A stretch of 64,000 nucleotides of DNA from assembly GCF_021209385.1 (NCBI RefSeq), contig NZ_JAJOIL010000005.1, positions 16,877-80,876 on the forward strand. Direction: 5' to 3'. Of the stretch, positions 30,214 to 39,919 are shown one piece after another. Made by a program: the position numbers and the translations under genes. Below the pieces are notes generated by a model, which was given only the letters and a program-made list of their open reading frames with translations, did no database searches and was not told where the DNA came from. The stretch comes from Seleniivibrio sp. (GTDB lineage Bacteria; Chrysiogenota; Deferribacteres; Deferribacterales; Geovibrionaceae). Positions within the stretch are counted from its first letter, which is position 1, and each line of letters opens with the position of its first letter.

Positions 30214-31236
30214 TCAACTCGTAATACCTGTGTCTGCTTTGGGGAGGGCTTTCTCTATCTGGTCATTGAGTTTTTGCTTCGCAAGCTCATACGCCATTTT
30301 GATACTGTATTTCACAGCGGTGGAATTTGAGCTTCCGTGACCTATGATACATACGCCGTTTACCCCGAGAAGAGGTGCGCCGCCGTATGATGAGTGATCC
30401 GCCTTCTTTTTGATCCTTTTAAGCGCGGGGATCATGAAGAGAGCGCCTATTTTTGAAAGTGTGGATGAGCGTATTTCATCCTTAAGCATTTTTGAAATAT
30501 ACCAGCCTGCGGACTCGGACACCTTAAGCGCCACGTTTCCGGCAAACCCGTCAACAACTATAACGTCGGAAGTGCCTCTGAAAAGATCTTTGCCTTCGAC
30601 ATTGCCGTAAAAGTTGATGACACCGCGGTTTCCAAGTTCTGAAAGTTCTTTGAAAACCGTTTTGGTGGTCTCGTTCCCTTTAACGTCCTCTTCGCCCACA
30701 GACATAAGACCGACGGTGGGTTTCTCTTTTTCCATCACGATAGATGCATACGCACTCGCCATGATTGCAAACTGAATGTAGTTTTCAACCTTGCAGTCAA
30801 CGTTAGCACCCACGTCGCACATCACGGTATGCCCTTTAACTGTGGGCATGACAGCAGCGATGGCGGGACGGTCTATCCCGGGAAGAGTTTTCAGCACCAT
30901 TTTGGCAACAGCCATGACAGCGCCGGTGTTACCCGCACTGTAAAATGCCGCGCCGCTTCCGTCTTTCACAAGACGCAGACCTTCATGGATAGAGGAATTC
31001 CTCTTTGCCCTGATAATCTGTGAAGGAAGGTCATCCATAGTGACGACCTGATCGGCATGAACAATTTCGATATTTTTCGAGGCTTTCGGACCACAGGCAT
31101 CAAGCTCTGCTTTGACCTGTTTCTCATCCCCGACAAGGATAAGTTCAGTTCCGAATTCCTGAACAGCTATAACGGCACCCTTGACAATCTCATGCGGGGC
31201 GTAGTCTCCCCCCATGGCATCAACGACGACTTTCAT
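30214..31236 (-). CDS. plsX: Phosphate acyltransferase
   Basis: MKVVVDAMGGDYAPHEIVKGA; VDGFAGNVALKVSES. Confidence 0.97.
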   Translation of the reverse strand: MKVVVDAMGGDYAPHEIVKGAVIAVQEFGTELILVGDEKQVKAELDACGPKASKNIEIVHADQVVTMDDLPSQIIRAKRNSSIHEGLRLVKDGSGAAFYSAGNTGAVMAVAKMVLKTLPGIDRPAIAAVMPTVKGHTVMCDVGANVDCKVENYIQFAIMASAYASIVMEKEKPTVGLMSVGEEDVKGNETTKTVFKELSELGNRGVINFYGNVEGKDLFRGTSDVIVVDGFAGNVALKVSESAGWYISKMLKDEIRSSTLSKIGALFMIPALKRIKKKADHSSYGGAPLLGVNGVCIIGHGSSNSTAVKYSIKMAYELAKQKLNDQIEKALPKADTGITS

Positions 31237-31237
31237 G

Positions 31238-31420
31238 TTATATCTCTTCTTTCGCCACTACCTGTTTCTTGTTGTAATACCCGCATGAAGGACATACTCT
31301 GTGGTTGAGCTTAAGCTCGCCGCAGTTTGAGCATTTGCTGTAAGCCATTGTTGTTGCATGGTGATGGCTTCTTCTGTTGCCCTTTTTCATTCTGGAAGTT
31401 TTACCCTTCGGTACACCCAT
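31238..31420 (-). CDS. rpmF: 50S ribosomal protein L32
   Basis: MGVPKGKTSRMKKGNRRSHH...CSNCGELKLNHRVCPSCGYY. Confidence 0.97.
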   Translation of the reverse strand: MGVPKGKTSRMKKGNRRSHHHATTMAYSKCSNCGELKLNHRVCPSCGYYNKKQVVAKEEI

Positions 31421-31463
31421 TTTAATACTCCTGTATCAGAGTAGCTGTGTCATCTGCACAGCC

Positions 31464-32000
31464 TCAATTATTTTTTAATTTATCAAGTCCCGACCATCTG
31501 GGGTCGGTCACGTCTTTGCATTTACATTTGCCAAGGTTGAGGTTCTCTCCGCACTGGGGACAAAGCCCTTTGCAGTCCTCTCCGCATATCATTCTGACGG
31601 GGAGGTGAAATACAACCTCCTGACGGACTATCTCCTCGAGATTTATCTCGTCCTCTTCCACCCAGCAGACGCCCATATCGTCGTCTGTAAGCTCCGTCTC
31701 TTCTTTAACATCCTCAAGACTCTGACGCATAAGCTGTATGCCCGCGGTCTGTTTTCCGAACCCTGTCACAGGTTCCAGACATCTGGCGCAGGGCGCTTCA
31801 AAACTGTAGCTGAACTCAACATCCAGAAACAGTCCCGAATCTGTGGGGATGAGCTCCGCAGAGAAGTTCTCCACGTTAACCTTCATGTCGTCTTCGGTAA
31901 AGGCGAAGTCTCCCTCGAAATGTCCGCCTTCCGCAAGAAGTTCTTCAAAAGACAGCTTCACGATATCAACTCCTGAAAGCCCTGACCGTTTAAGGGTCAA
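31464..32000 (-). CDS. DUF177/YceD family protein
   Basis: Upstream of rpmF; ARCLEPV and CGEDCKGLCPQCGENLN motifs. Confidence 0.9.
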   Translation of the reverse strand: MTLKRSGLSGVDIVKLSFEELLAEGGHFEGDFAFTEDDMKVNVENFSAELIPTDSGLFLDVEFSYSFEAPCARCLEPVTGFGKQTAGIQLMRQSLEDVKEETELTDDDMGVCWVEEDEINLEEIVRQEVVFHLPVRMICGEDCKGLCPQCGENLNLGKCKCKDVTDPRWSGLDKLKNN

Positions 32001-32062
32001 AGAGCAACAATACTAGTCATACAAATTCTGAAAGTCAAGTTTATTTTATCGCCCTGTTCCAC

Positions 32063-32151
32063 AAGCCCCTTCAATGAAGGAGTACCAAGGGTGATTTACA
32101 TTTACTATTAAGAAAATCCACCCCAACCCTCCTTTGTTAAAGGAGGGAGAA
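32063..32151. repeat. Dispersed palindromic intergenic repeat, family A copy 2 (diverged left half)
   Basis: ...attaagaaaatccaccccaaccctcctttgttaaaggagggag. Confidence 0.8.
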
Positions 32152-32156
32152 AGTCC

Positions 32157-32459
32157 TTATTTTCGTATACCCGAATGCCCGAAACGCTCTGTGAGCACTG
32201 CCGTGACTTCCTCAAAAGCTACGCCTCTCATTTCAAGAGCAACTATCATATGATATAAATAGTCGGCAGCTTCACCTGCCACGTCTCTGTCAGTTTCGAC
32301 AAGGATAGCCTTTATAAGTTCCGCGTTCTCCTCGCCAAGTTTTTTAATTATCTTGTTGGTGCCGCCCTGCAATAGCTTACAGGTATATGATTCGTCTGAC
32401 GGATTCGCTTTTCGCTCGCGAACCACATCGACAAGTTTGCCGATTATTGATACATCCAT
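32157..32459 (-). CDS. hisE: Phosphoribosyl-ATP pyrophosphatase
   Basis: SYTCKLLQGGTNKIIKKLGEENAELIKAI...AADYLYHMIV. Confidence 0.95.
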   Translation of the reverse strand: MDVSIIGKLVDVVRERKANPSDESYTCKLLQGGTNKIIKKLGEENAELIKAILVETDRDVAGEAADYLYHMIVALEMRGVAFEEVTAVLTERFGHSGIRK

Positions 32460-32463
32460 CGCC

Positions 32464-33231
32464 TTACTCCGTTATCCTCACCGGAACGTTGCGTTCCGCA
32501 AGAAACTTTTTAACTTCGCCTACGGAATATTCCCGAAAGTGAAAAATGCTAGCAGCAAGCGCTGCGTCCGCCTTTCCCTCTGTCAGTCCGTCATATATAT
32601 GCTGAGGGTTGCCTACGCCTCCGCTGGCGATAACAGGTATTCCCACAGCCTCAGCAACGGCACGGTTAAGCCCGTTGTCATATCCGTCCTTTGTTCCGTC
32701 GCAATCCATGCTTGTAAGTAAAATCTCGCCCGAACCGAAACTCTCCATCTTCGCCGCCCATTCAAGAACGTCTATCCCCGTGGCATTTCGTCCGCCATGG
32801 GTATAGACCTCCCAGCCCTCGCCATTATGTCTGCGTTTTGCATCTATGGCAACGACGATACACTGGGAACCGAACCGGAGCGCCGCTTCTTTTACAAACT
32901 CCGGTCGATGCACAGCCGCAGTGTTTATCGACACCTTGTCCGCGCCGGAGTTCAGCAGATTTCTGATATCCTTTATCTCGCGAACGCCTCCGCCCACCGT
33001 AACAGGCATAAAAACACGTTCAGCCGTGCGTGCAACAACATCAAGAATTATGCCTCTGTTGTCTGAACTGGCTGTTATATCAAGAAAAGTAAGTTCATCT
33101 GCGCCCTGTGCGTCATATATTTCGGCAACCTCCACAGGGTCGCCGGCATCTCTGAGATTTACAAAATTCGTACCCTTAACAACCCGTCCGTCTTTAACAT
33201 CCAGACAGGGAATAATGCGTTTTGCCAGCAT
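32464..33231 (-). CDS. hisF: Imidazole glycerol phosphate synthase subunit HisF
   Basis: [33 protein letters not shown]. Confidence 0.98.
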   Translation of the reverse strand: MLAKRIIPCLDVKDGRVVKGTNFVNLRDAGDPVEVAEIYDAQGADELTFLDITASSDNRGIILDVVARTAERVFMPVTVGGGVREIKDIRNLLNSGADKVSINTAAVHRPEFVKEAALRFGSQCIVVAIDAKRRHNGEGWEVYTHGGRNATGIDVLEWAAKMESFGSGEILLTSMDCDGTKDGYDNGLNRAVAEAVGIPVIASGGVGNPQHIYDGLTEGKADAALAASIFHFREYSVGEVKKFLAERNVPVRITE

Positions 33232-33293
33232 AATTATACCTTTAATAATATTGTACGAAAATAATGGACTAAATAGAGAAAAGGGTCAAGAAA

Positions 33294-33950
33294 TTAAAAG
33301 TTGAGCTGAACTTCCCTGCCCTTTATGGTCAGACATCCGTCCTTCGTCATCTGTTTTATGACGCGGGACAGGTTTTCAGGGGTACTGCCCAGAAGCACAG
33401 CCAGCTCGCATCTGGGAACAGGCAGGCGGAACCGTCTGTTACGCTCCCTTTTTGAAAACTGCTCAAGGTATGCGCAAAGACGTTCCCGCGTGCCGTTCAG
33501 CGCATGGGATTCTATCAGCCCGACAAGATGCACCATATCCAATGCACACCTTTGAAGCTGGTTTTCCAGAAGCTCACTGTCCGCCATAATGAGCTTCTTT
33601 ATACAGTCCCTCTCCACCATGAGGATTTCCGAATTTTCAAGCGTCATGGCACCGAAAAGACTTTTTGTTACCACAATGCCCGAATCGCTGAGTTCACCGG
33701 GAAAAATGTACTTAATTGTTATCTCTCTGCCGTCCTCCCGTATCCTGTTCAAACGAACAAGTCCGTTCACAAGAAAACAACAGTGCGCCGAATTTTCTCC
33801 CTGCGCAAAAAGAACCTCCTGCCTTCCGTAGCGGACAAAACTGCTTTTCGACATGACAGCATCCGCAAGCGCCTTAGTATGCTTTCTGAACCTCAGACGG
33901 ACAAAATCGTCCACAGCATCTTTTTTTCCCGAAATCTTAACATGTGTCAA
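33294..33950 (-). CDS. Crp/Fnr-family transcriptional regulator (no obvious FNR-type N-terminal Cys cluster)
   Basis: cNMP-binding-like fold and C-terminal HTH RCELAVLLGSTPENLSRVIKQMTKDGCL. Confidence 0.88.
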   Translation of the reverse strand: MTHVKISGKKDAVDDFVRLRFRKHTKALADAVMSKSSFVRYGRQEVLFAQGENSAHCCFLVNGLVRLNRIREDGREITIKYIFPGELSDSGIVVTKSLFGAMTLENSEILMVERDCIKKLIMADSELLENQLQRCALDMVHLVGLIESHALNGTRERLCAYLEQFSKRERNRRFRLPVPRCELAVLLGSTPENLSRVIKQMTKDGCLTIKGREVQLNF

Positions 33951-33987
33951 TGAATCCCACCTTTATTAATGATACTAAAAATCAATA

Positions 33988-34035
33988 TCAACTGATTCGG
34001 AATTTTTGTCAACTGAAAACATACCAACAAGTATG
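33988..34035. promoter_or_regulatory. Candidate operator region between Crp/Fnr regulator and TonB receptor
   Basis: TCAACTGA direct repeats at 33988-33995 and 34009-34016 (21-bp period) plus inverted repeat CATAC-caacaa-GTATG at 34020-34035. Confidence 0.45.
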
Positions 34036-34051
34036 ATATCCGGAGGTTATT

Positions 34052-36150
34052 ATGAAGAAACTTCTGCCGGCGGCCGTTGTGCTGCTTCTGGCATCAACGG
34101 CATCTGCGGACAAAAACAGCATGATGCAGGACACCATCTATTTTGAGACGGTGAAAGTAACGGACACAGCCGTTTCGGAAGGACAAACGCTTCAGTCCAC
34201 CAGTGCGACCGTTCAGGAAAAGAAGAAGAGCAACAATATTGCGGATTTCATTGAACAGGATCCTGAAATCAGCCTTAAACGCAGGAGCGCTTTCGGCGAC
34301 AGCGGCGATATTCTCACTATAAGAGGGCAGAGCGGTCAGCGTATCATGCTGAACCTAGACGGACGCAATCTGAACTCAACAGGCGTTAACGGCGGCAACT
34401 ACATAGATTTCAACACGATCCCGCTGGATAACATCGAAAAGATTGAAATAATCAAGGGCGGAAGCAGTGCAGAATACGGGAATAACGCTATCGGCGGCGT
34501 TATCAACGCATACACAAGGCGCCCGGCAAGCGATCCGTCAATAACCTTTTACGGAACTATGGGCGGATGGAACGCAAGCGACGACTTTATGAACCTTCGG
34601 GGCAGTTATTCCCAGAAATTCGGCAATCTGGGCATCAGTCTGGGCATGAGCCGTCAGGAGGCTGACGCGTACCTCTGGAACAACGACTACCGCTCAACTC
34701 ACATAGCTCCGAAGTTATATCTCACAACACCGTGGAAAGGTGAGTTCATCGCGGGACTTGACTACACAAAAACACGCAGAGGACTGATAAAGAATAACCG
34801 CGCGTCCCTGGACCCTGATTCCGACGGATGGAGCCAGACAATAAACTCTGACTCCCCACTCTCACTCGGTGACGTATTCTCCGGCGCGCCGGTGGAAAAG
34901 CTATGTCTGTCATAGGTGAAGGCGCACACTCAAACGTCGAGAAAAAGCTATACAGCACGTCATATTCTCAGCCCATAGGAAGCAGCGTCTACTTTGAGCT
35001 GTCGGCATACAAAAACGACGAGGACAGGTCTGACATCAACTATTCCGACGGCACCGGAGGCGTTGCGGCGGGTGAACTGGTTCTGGACAGAGAGGTTGAA
35101 GTTGACAGCAGCTACGGGTACAAAGCTAAAGTTGATGCCGAATTCGGAGTGCACAATGTAATTTTCGGAGCGGAACAGAAGAACCTCAGAGGCGGCGAGA
35201 TCGACGTAAACTACGTTGCCGCAAGCTGGAAAGGCAGCATTGCCAGTTCCGATTCCGACCACAAAATATACAACACGGGCGTCTTCGTTTCCGATTCATG
35301 GAAACTCACCGACAGATTTACAATTGACCTCGGTCTGCGTTTCGACGATTACGAGGCGAGCCAGCTCAAAAGCGGAAGCAGGGTCAAATATGACGACAGC
35401 AAGGTAACGCCAAAACTCGGCGCCACATATGCACTCACTCCGTCGGACAAAATAGGAATGTTCGTCTACCAGAGCTACAGAACCCCTGTCGCAAACGAGA
35501 TGAACCACTACATTGACGGATTAAGCTATTCCATGCTGGCGGCTAAAGACCTTAAAGCGGAAACGGCAAACGCGATCGACCTTGTTTACAAGCACACTTT
35601 CGGTTCAAAAGGTTTTGCGAAAGTGTCCGCTTTTTACTATGACATTGACGATTATCTCCTTTTCGGGAGCAAACCGGACGGCACCAGCGGACGCATCGCA
35701 TATAATATTGATAACGCGAAATTCACTGGCGTAAGCACCGACGGAAGATACAACGTAACATCAAAACTCAGCCTGAACGCCGGTCTTGCATGGCAGAAAA
35801 CTGAAAAAGAGGGAGACCCCGTCGCAGATGCATATTCAGACTATGCAGACGACAAGGTTGACTACATCCCCGACTGGAAAGGTACAGCAGGCGCAAGCTG
35901 GAAATTTTCCGAAAAATTCACTCTGGACGCATCACTCAATTATGTGGGGGAGCGCAGTTACTTCTATTACGGCAAATCGCGCGAGCTTGACCCATATACA
36001 ACAGTTGATGCAGGACTGACATACGCTATGTCCGAACACACAACACTTGAGGTCTATGCGGAAAACCTGCTGAACAGAACCATAGAAGAACAGTACGGCT
36101 ACCCCACTGTAGGTCTGATACTCGGCGCAAGCGTCAAGCTGGTGTTCTGA
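34052..36150 (+). pseudogene. TonB-dependent outer-membrane receptor, reading frame disrupted near 34895-34903
   Basis: N-terminal ORF 34052-34915 carries signal peptide and plug; ORF 34903-36150 carries the beta-barrel ending in ...SVKLVF; joining with a -1 shift gives continuous receptor sequence. Confidence 0.85.
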
Positions 36151-36899
36151 TGAAAAACATGATGAATCCCGAAGCGAAATGGGACAAAAAAGCGCTTACA
36201 TATCCGAGATACACATCATCCGAGGATACATATGAAGCAAAGATCATCCGCACTCTGGAGGGTGCGGATGTCTCCTTTAAAGGGAAACGTGTTCTGGACG
36301 TAGGCTGCGGAAGCGGCAAATTCACCCTCAGAATTGCAAAAGAGGCGGCATCGGTTCTCGGCACGGACATTTCCTCCCAAATGCTCAGAATACTCCATGA
36401 GGATGCCGAAAAAGAGGGGGCGGATAATCTCCGCTCCCTCAAATGCACCTTTGACGATTTCGACCCGAAAGGCGAAAAATTCGATATCGTCTTCGCCTCC
36501 GTAACGCCCGCAGTAAGGACAGAAGAGCATTTCAGAAGGGTGACTGAACTTGCGGGAGAACGCGTCGTATACATCGGCTGGGCAGGCAGAAAAGAATCGG
36601 AAATGCTCTATGCCATATATGAAAGATGCGGCATAACACCCAAAATATTCAACGACGTTCCCGTGCTTAAAGAATGGCTGGCGAAACAGAACATCCCATA
36701 TAAAACAATACCAGTCGAAGAGACATGGGTGAGAACTTATGACCGTGCAAAGGCGGAAGCCCTCTGCATGGAAGCAATAGAGGACAATGCTTCCGGCGCC
36801 TGCATCAAAACCGTCGCGCCGCTGCTTGACACCATGGCGGGTGCGGACGGCAGAATAACAGACAGGATGCATGTCAAAATGGAGATGATAATATGGTAA
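36150..36899 (+). CDS. Class I SAM-dependent methyltransferase in metal/siderophore uptake operon
   Basis: FKGKRVLDVGCGSGKFTLRIAKEAASVLGTDIS; start ATG overlaps receptor stop (TGATG). Confidence 0.88.
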   Translation: MKNMMNPEAKWDKKALTYPRYTSSEDTYEAKIIRTLEGADVSFKGKRVLDVGCGSGKFTLRIAKEAASVLGTDISSQMLRILHEDAEKEGADNLRSLKCTFDDFDPKGEKFDIVFASVTPAVRTEEHFRRVTELAGERVVYIGWAGRKESEMLYAIYERCGITPKIFNDVPVLKEWLAKQNIPYKTIPVEETWVRTYDRAKAEALCMEAIEDNASGACIKTVAPLLDTMAGADGRITDRMHVKMEMIIW

Positions 36900-37969
36900 G
36901 GCTGCTGACTATACTTGCCCTGTCCGTATGTTTTGCAACAGCAAACGCGGACGTAACCATAACCGACATGATAGGCAGGAAGGTGAAACTTCCTGCCGGA
37001 AAAATTGAAAGAGTTATACCGCTGGCAAGCAGTATGAGCTTCATATCGTTCTTAAACGCGCAAAATATGGTGGTCGGAATTGAAAAAACAGACACAATAA
37101 ACCATGCAAAACGCACCTATGTGTATGTCAATAAGCCGATAACCGACAAACTGCCGATAATCGGCGAAGGCGGCGCGGCAAGGCGCCCGAACATAGAAGC
37201 CATGGTGGCTCTGAAACCCGACATAATATTCACTATAACAGCAGACGCTTCGGAAGCGGACATGCTCCAGCGCAAAATACGCGTTCCGGTGGTGGTACTC
37301 AGCTACGGATACACAGGGGTTGAGCTTGAAACTGTGTACAAATCTCTCCGGCTCACTGCGCAGATACTCGGCAGAAAAGAGAGAGCGGAACAGCTCATTT
37401 CGTACGTCGAGGGGCTTAAAAAAGAACTCTCATTCAGACCCAAAACCCCTGCAAAGGCATACATAGGAGCTGTTTCATATAAAGGTATCAGAGGTATAGA
37501 CAGTACGGAGGCGAACTTTCTGCCTTTCCGGCTGGCTGGCATAGCTAACACTGCGGACGCGGCGGGGCGAAAGGGTCACATTTTTCTTGAAAAAGAATAC
37601 GTCGTGATGCTGAATCCGCCTCTGGTTTTTATCGACAGCGCAGGTTTCGCCACTGCATCACAGCAGGCGGCAAAATCGCCGGAGCTTTATAAACGCCTGA
37701 ACGCTTTCAAAACCGGAAGAGCATATCTCATACCGGCTAACACCTTCTATTACATAAACATCGACCTGATGCTGTCCAATGCCTTTTTCATGGCAAAGAC
37801 GGCATATCCGGAAGCATACGCAAATCTTGATCCTGAAAAGAAAGCGGGCGAGATAATCAAAGCCTTCACAGGGCAAAACGTATTTGATGTGATCAAAAAC
37901 GATTCAGGCGGATACAAACGCATTTCACTTTCACCTGACGGATTCAAAACAGAGGAAATCAAATGGTAA
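36893..37969 (+). CDS. FecB/BtuF-type ABC transporter periplasmic binding protein
   Basis: Signal peptide; VTITDMIGRKVKLPAGKIERVIPL...IGEGGAARRPNIEAMVALKPDIIF. Confidence 0.9.
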   Translation: MVRLLTILALSVCFATANADVTITDMIGRKVKLPAGKIERVIPLASSMSFISFLNAQNMVVGIEKTDTINHAKRTYVYVNKPITDKLPIIGEGGAARRPNIEAMVALKPDIIFTITADASEADMLQRKIRVPVVVLSYGYTGVELETVYKSLRLTAQILGRKERAEQLISYVEGLKKELSFRPKTPAKAYIGAVSYKGIRGIDSTEANFLPFRLAGIANTADAAGRKGHIFLEKEYVVMLNPPLVFIDSAGFATASQQAAKSPELYKRLNAFKTGRAYLIPANTFYYINIDLMLSNAFFMAKTAYPEAYANLDPEKKAGEIIKAFTGQNVFDVIKNDSGGYKRISLSPDGFKTEEIKW

Positions 37970-38979
37970 GTCGGCTTATTTTCTGGGTTGTCCTTTCGCT
38001 ACTGCTTATAATTTTCGTTCTGTCGGCGCTGAAACATGGAGCCATAGAACGTTCGTGGGCGGATACCGCATCGGCTCTTTTCGGAGTCGGCAATGACGAA
38101 GACCTGCAATATTTCATATGGCATCTTCGGCTTCCCCGCATAGCTGCGGCACTGGCTGTGGGCGGCGCACTGTCTGTCAGCGGCGTGATACTGCAGAACA
38201 TACTCAACAACCCCCTCGCCTCCTCCTTCACCCTCGGACTTTCACAGGGCGCGGCATTCGGAGCGACCTTTTCAATAATAATTCTCGGTGCGGGAACGGG
38301 GCTGTTCGCAGGGCTTGGCAACGTCGCAATTGGCGCTTTCGCAGGTTCAATTCTTTCGGCGCTTATAATCCTGCTGTTCTCGTTCGTACGCGGTATGACA
38401 CCTCAGGGGCTGATCCTTGCAGGTGTTGCAATGTCGGCGTTCTTCAGCGCCTGTACAATGCTTCTGCAGTTCTTTTCCACAGACACACAGCTTGCGGCGG
38501 CGGTCTTCTGGACGTTCGGCGACCTTGGCAAAGGAGGCTGGAGCGAAGCCCTCACAGTGCTTATCGTAACGATGGCTGGCATACTGTTCTCTCTTCGCCT
38601 TAGCTGGAGCTACAACGCAATACAATGGGGAGAACTCTCCGCATCCGGTCTTGGCGTCGAAGTGAAAAAAATACGCATAGCGTCTCTTGCGGCGACATCT
38701 GTCATGGCGGCTTTCGCAACCGCATACTACGGTGTGATCGGTTTCGTCGGTCTTATCGCGCCGCACATGGTGCGTCTTATCTTCCGCCATTCAGGTCACG
38801 GGTTTCTTATTCCGGCATCCGCAGTTCTTGGCGGCGTTTTCCTTCTTGGTGCCGACCTTATGGGGCAGCTGATGTTCTATCCCATATCGCTCCCCGTGGG
38901 CGTGATAACCGCATTCGCGGGGGTGCCTATGTTCCTTTTCCTGCTTCTTAGGAGGTCTATGAAACATGCTAACCGCTGA
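37963..38979 (+). CDS. FecCD/BtuC-type ABC transporter permease
   Basis: WHLRLPRIAAALAVGGALSVSGVILQNILNNPLASSFTLGLSQGAAFGA; GLIAPHMVRLIFRHSGHGFLIPASAVLGGVFLLGADLM. Confidence 0.95.
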   Translation: MVSRLIFWVVLSLLLIIFVLSALKHGAIERSWADTASALFGVGNDEDLQYFIWHLRLPRIAAALAVGGALSVSGVILQNILNNPLASSFTLGLSQGAAFGATFSIIILGAGTGLFAGLGNVAIGAFAGSILSALIILLFSFVRGMTPQGLILAGVAMSAFFSACTMLLQFFSTDTQLAAAVFWTFGDLGKGGWSEALTVLIVTMAGILFSLRLSWSYNAIQWGELSASGLGVEVKKIRIASLAATSVMAAFATAYYGVIGFVGLIAPHMVRLIFRHSGHGFLIPASAVLGGVFLLGADLMGQLMFYPISLPVGVITAFAGVPMFLFLLLRRSMKHANR

Positions 38980-39715
38980 AAACCTTACTTTTAAGCTCAA
39001 GAACGGCAGAAAAATACTGGATAACGTGTCATTTTCGCTCGGCGCGGGAGAACTTTGCGCAGTTATCGGGCCCAACGGGGCGGGCAAATCCACCATGATG
39101 AAAATTGCCTGTGCCATAATGAAACCCACTGGCGGAAAGGTAACGGTAAAAGATAAAAACATATCGGGGATGAAACGCCACGAAATCGCAAAACATATAG
39201 CATACCTGCCGCAGTTCACCCACGCCGTACCCTGTACGGTTTACGATTCTGTGCTTCTGGGGCGCAAACCCCACATAAGCTGGCACCCGGGGCAAAACGA
39301 CAGAAACATCGCGGATAGAGTGATGAACGAAATGGGGATAGACTGCATGCGGGACAAATGCGTCACGGAGATATCCGGCGGCGAGTTTCAGAAAACGCTT
39401 ATAGCCCGCGCGCTTGTTCAGCAGGCGGAGATACTTATGCTGGACGAACCGATAAACCACCTGGATGTTAAAAACCAGCTCGACATCATGGACAGCATTG
39501 CAGAAATAACAAAGCGCTCAAAGCTTGCCACTCTGGTGGTCATGCACGACCTGAATCTCGCCATGCGCTACGCTGAGACCATTATGCTGATGCACAACGG
39601 AAAGATACTTTACCACGGTTGTAAGAGCGGGCTTACGGACAAACACCTTACCGAAGCCTATAGAACTGAAATAAGTATCAGACAGGTGGAGGGGAAATAC
39701 GCAGTGATATTTTAG
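38966..39715 (+). CDS. FecE/BtuD-type ABC transporter ATP-binding protein
   Basis: IGPNGAGKSTMMK Walker A, EISGGEFQKTLIARAL signature, MLDEPINHLD Walker B. Confidence 0.96.
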   Translation: MLTAENLTFKLKNGRKILDNVSFSLGAGELCAVIGPNGAGKSTMMKIACAIMKPTGGKVTVKDKNISGMKRHEIAKHIAYLPQFTHAVPCTVYDSVLLGRKPHISWHPGQNDRNIADRVMNEMGIDCMRDKCVTEISGGEFQKTLIARALVQQAEILMLDEPINHLDVKNQLDIMDSIAEITKRSKLATLVVMHDLNLAMRYAETIMLMHNGKILYHGCKSGLTDKHLTEAYRTEISIRQVEGKYAVIF

Positions 39716-39729
39716 GCGGTTGAAAAGAG

Positions 39730-39794
39730 AGATTGCTTCGCTTACGCTCGCAAAGACAAGCCGTCTCTGCGAGGGCTATTGCCCGAAGCAGTCT
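39730..39794. repeat. Dispersed imperfect palindrome, family B copy 2
   Basis: agattgcttcgcttacgctcgcaaagacaagccgtctctgcgagggctattgcccgaagcagtct; matches 8154-8215. Confidence 0.75.
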
Positions 39795-39796
39795 CA

Positions 39797-39919
39797 TTAT
39801 TTATCCGTTTTCTTCGGCTTGCAGAGCTTCTCTTTTTTGTCAGATTGCGCCCCGCATTTTGAACATTCAAACTCTTTTTCTTTGTCTTTATTAGGCTTTT
39901 CGCCGCATTTCTTGCTCAT
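39797..39919 (-). CDS. Small (40 aa) Lys/Cys-rich zinc-ribbon-like protein
   Basis: MSKKCGEKPNKDKEKEFECSKCGAQSDKKEKLCKPKKTDK*, too short for the ORF track; starts inside the 3' end of the ppk frame region. Confidence 0.6.
   Translation of the reverse strand: MSKKCGEKPNKDKEKEFECSKCGAQSDKKEKLCKPKKTDK

Noticed and set aside
34893-34903. Programmed -1 frameshift in the TonB receptor
   Set aside because: The site (gtg gaa aag) is not an X_XXY_YYZ slippery heptamer and no clear downstream stimulator was identified; mutation or sequence error is simpler.
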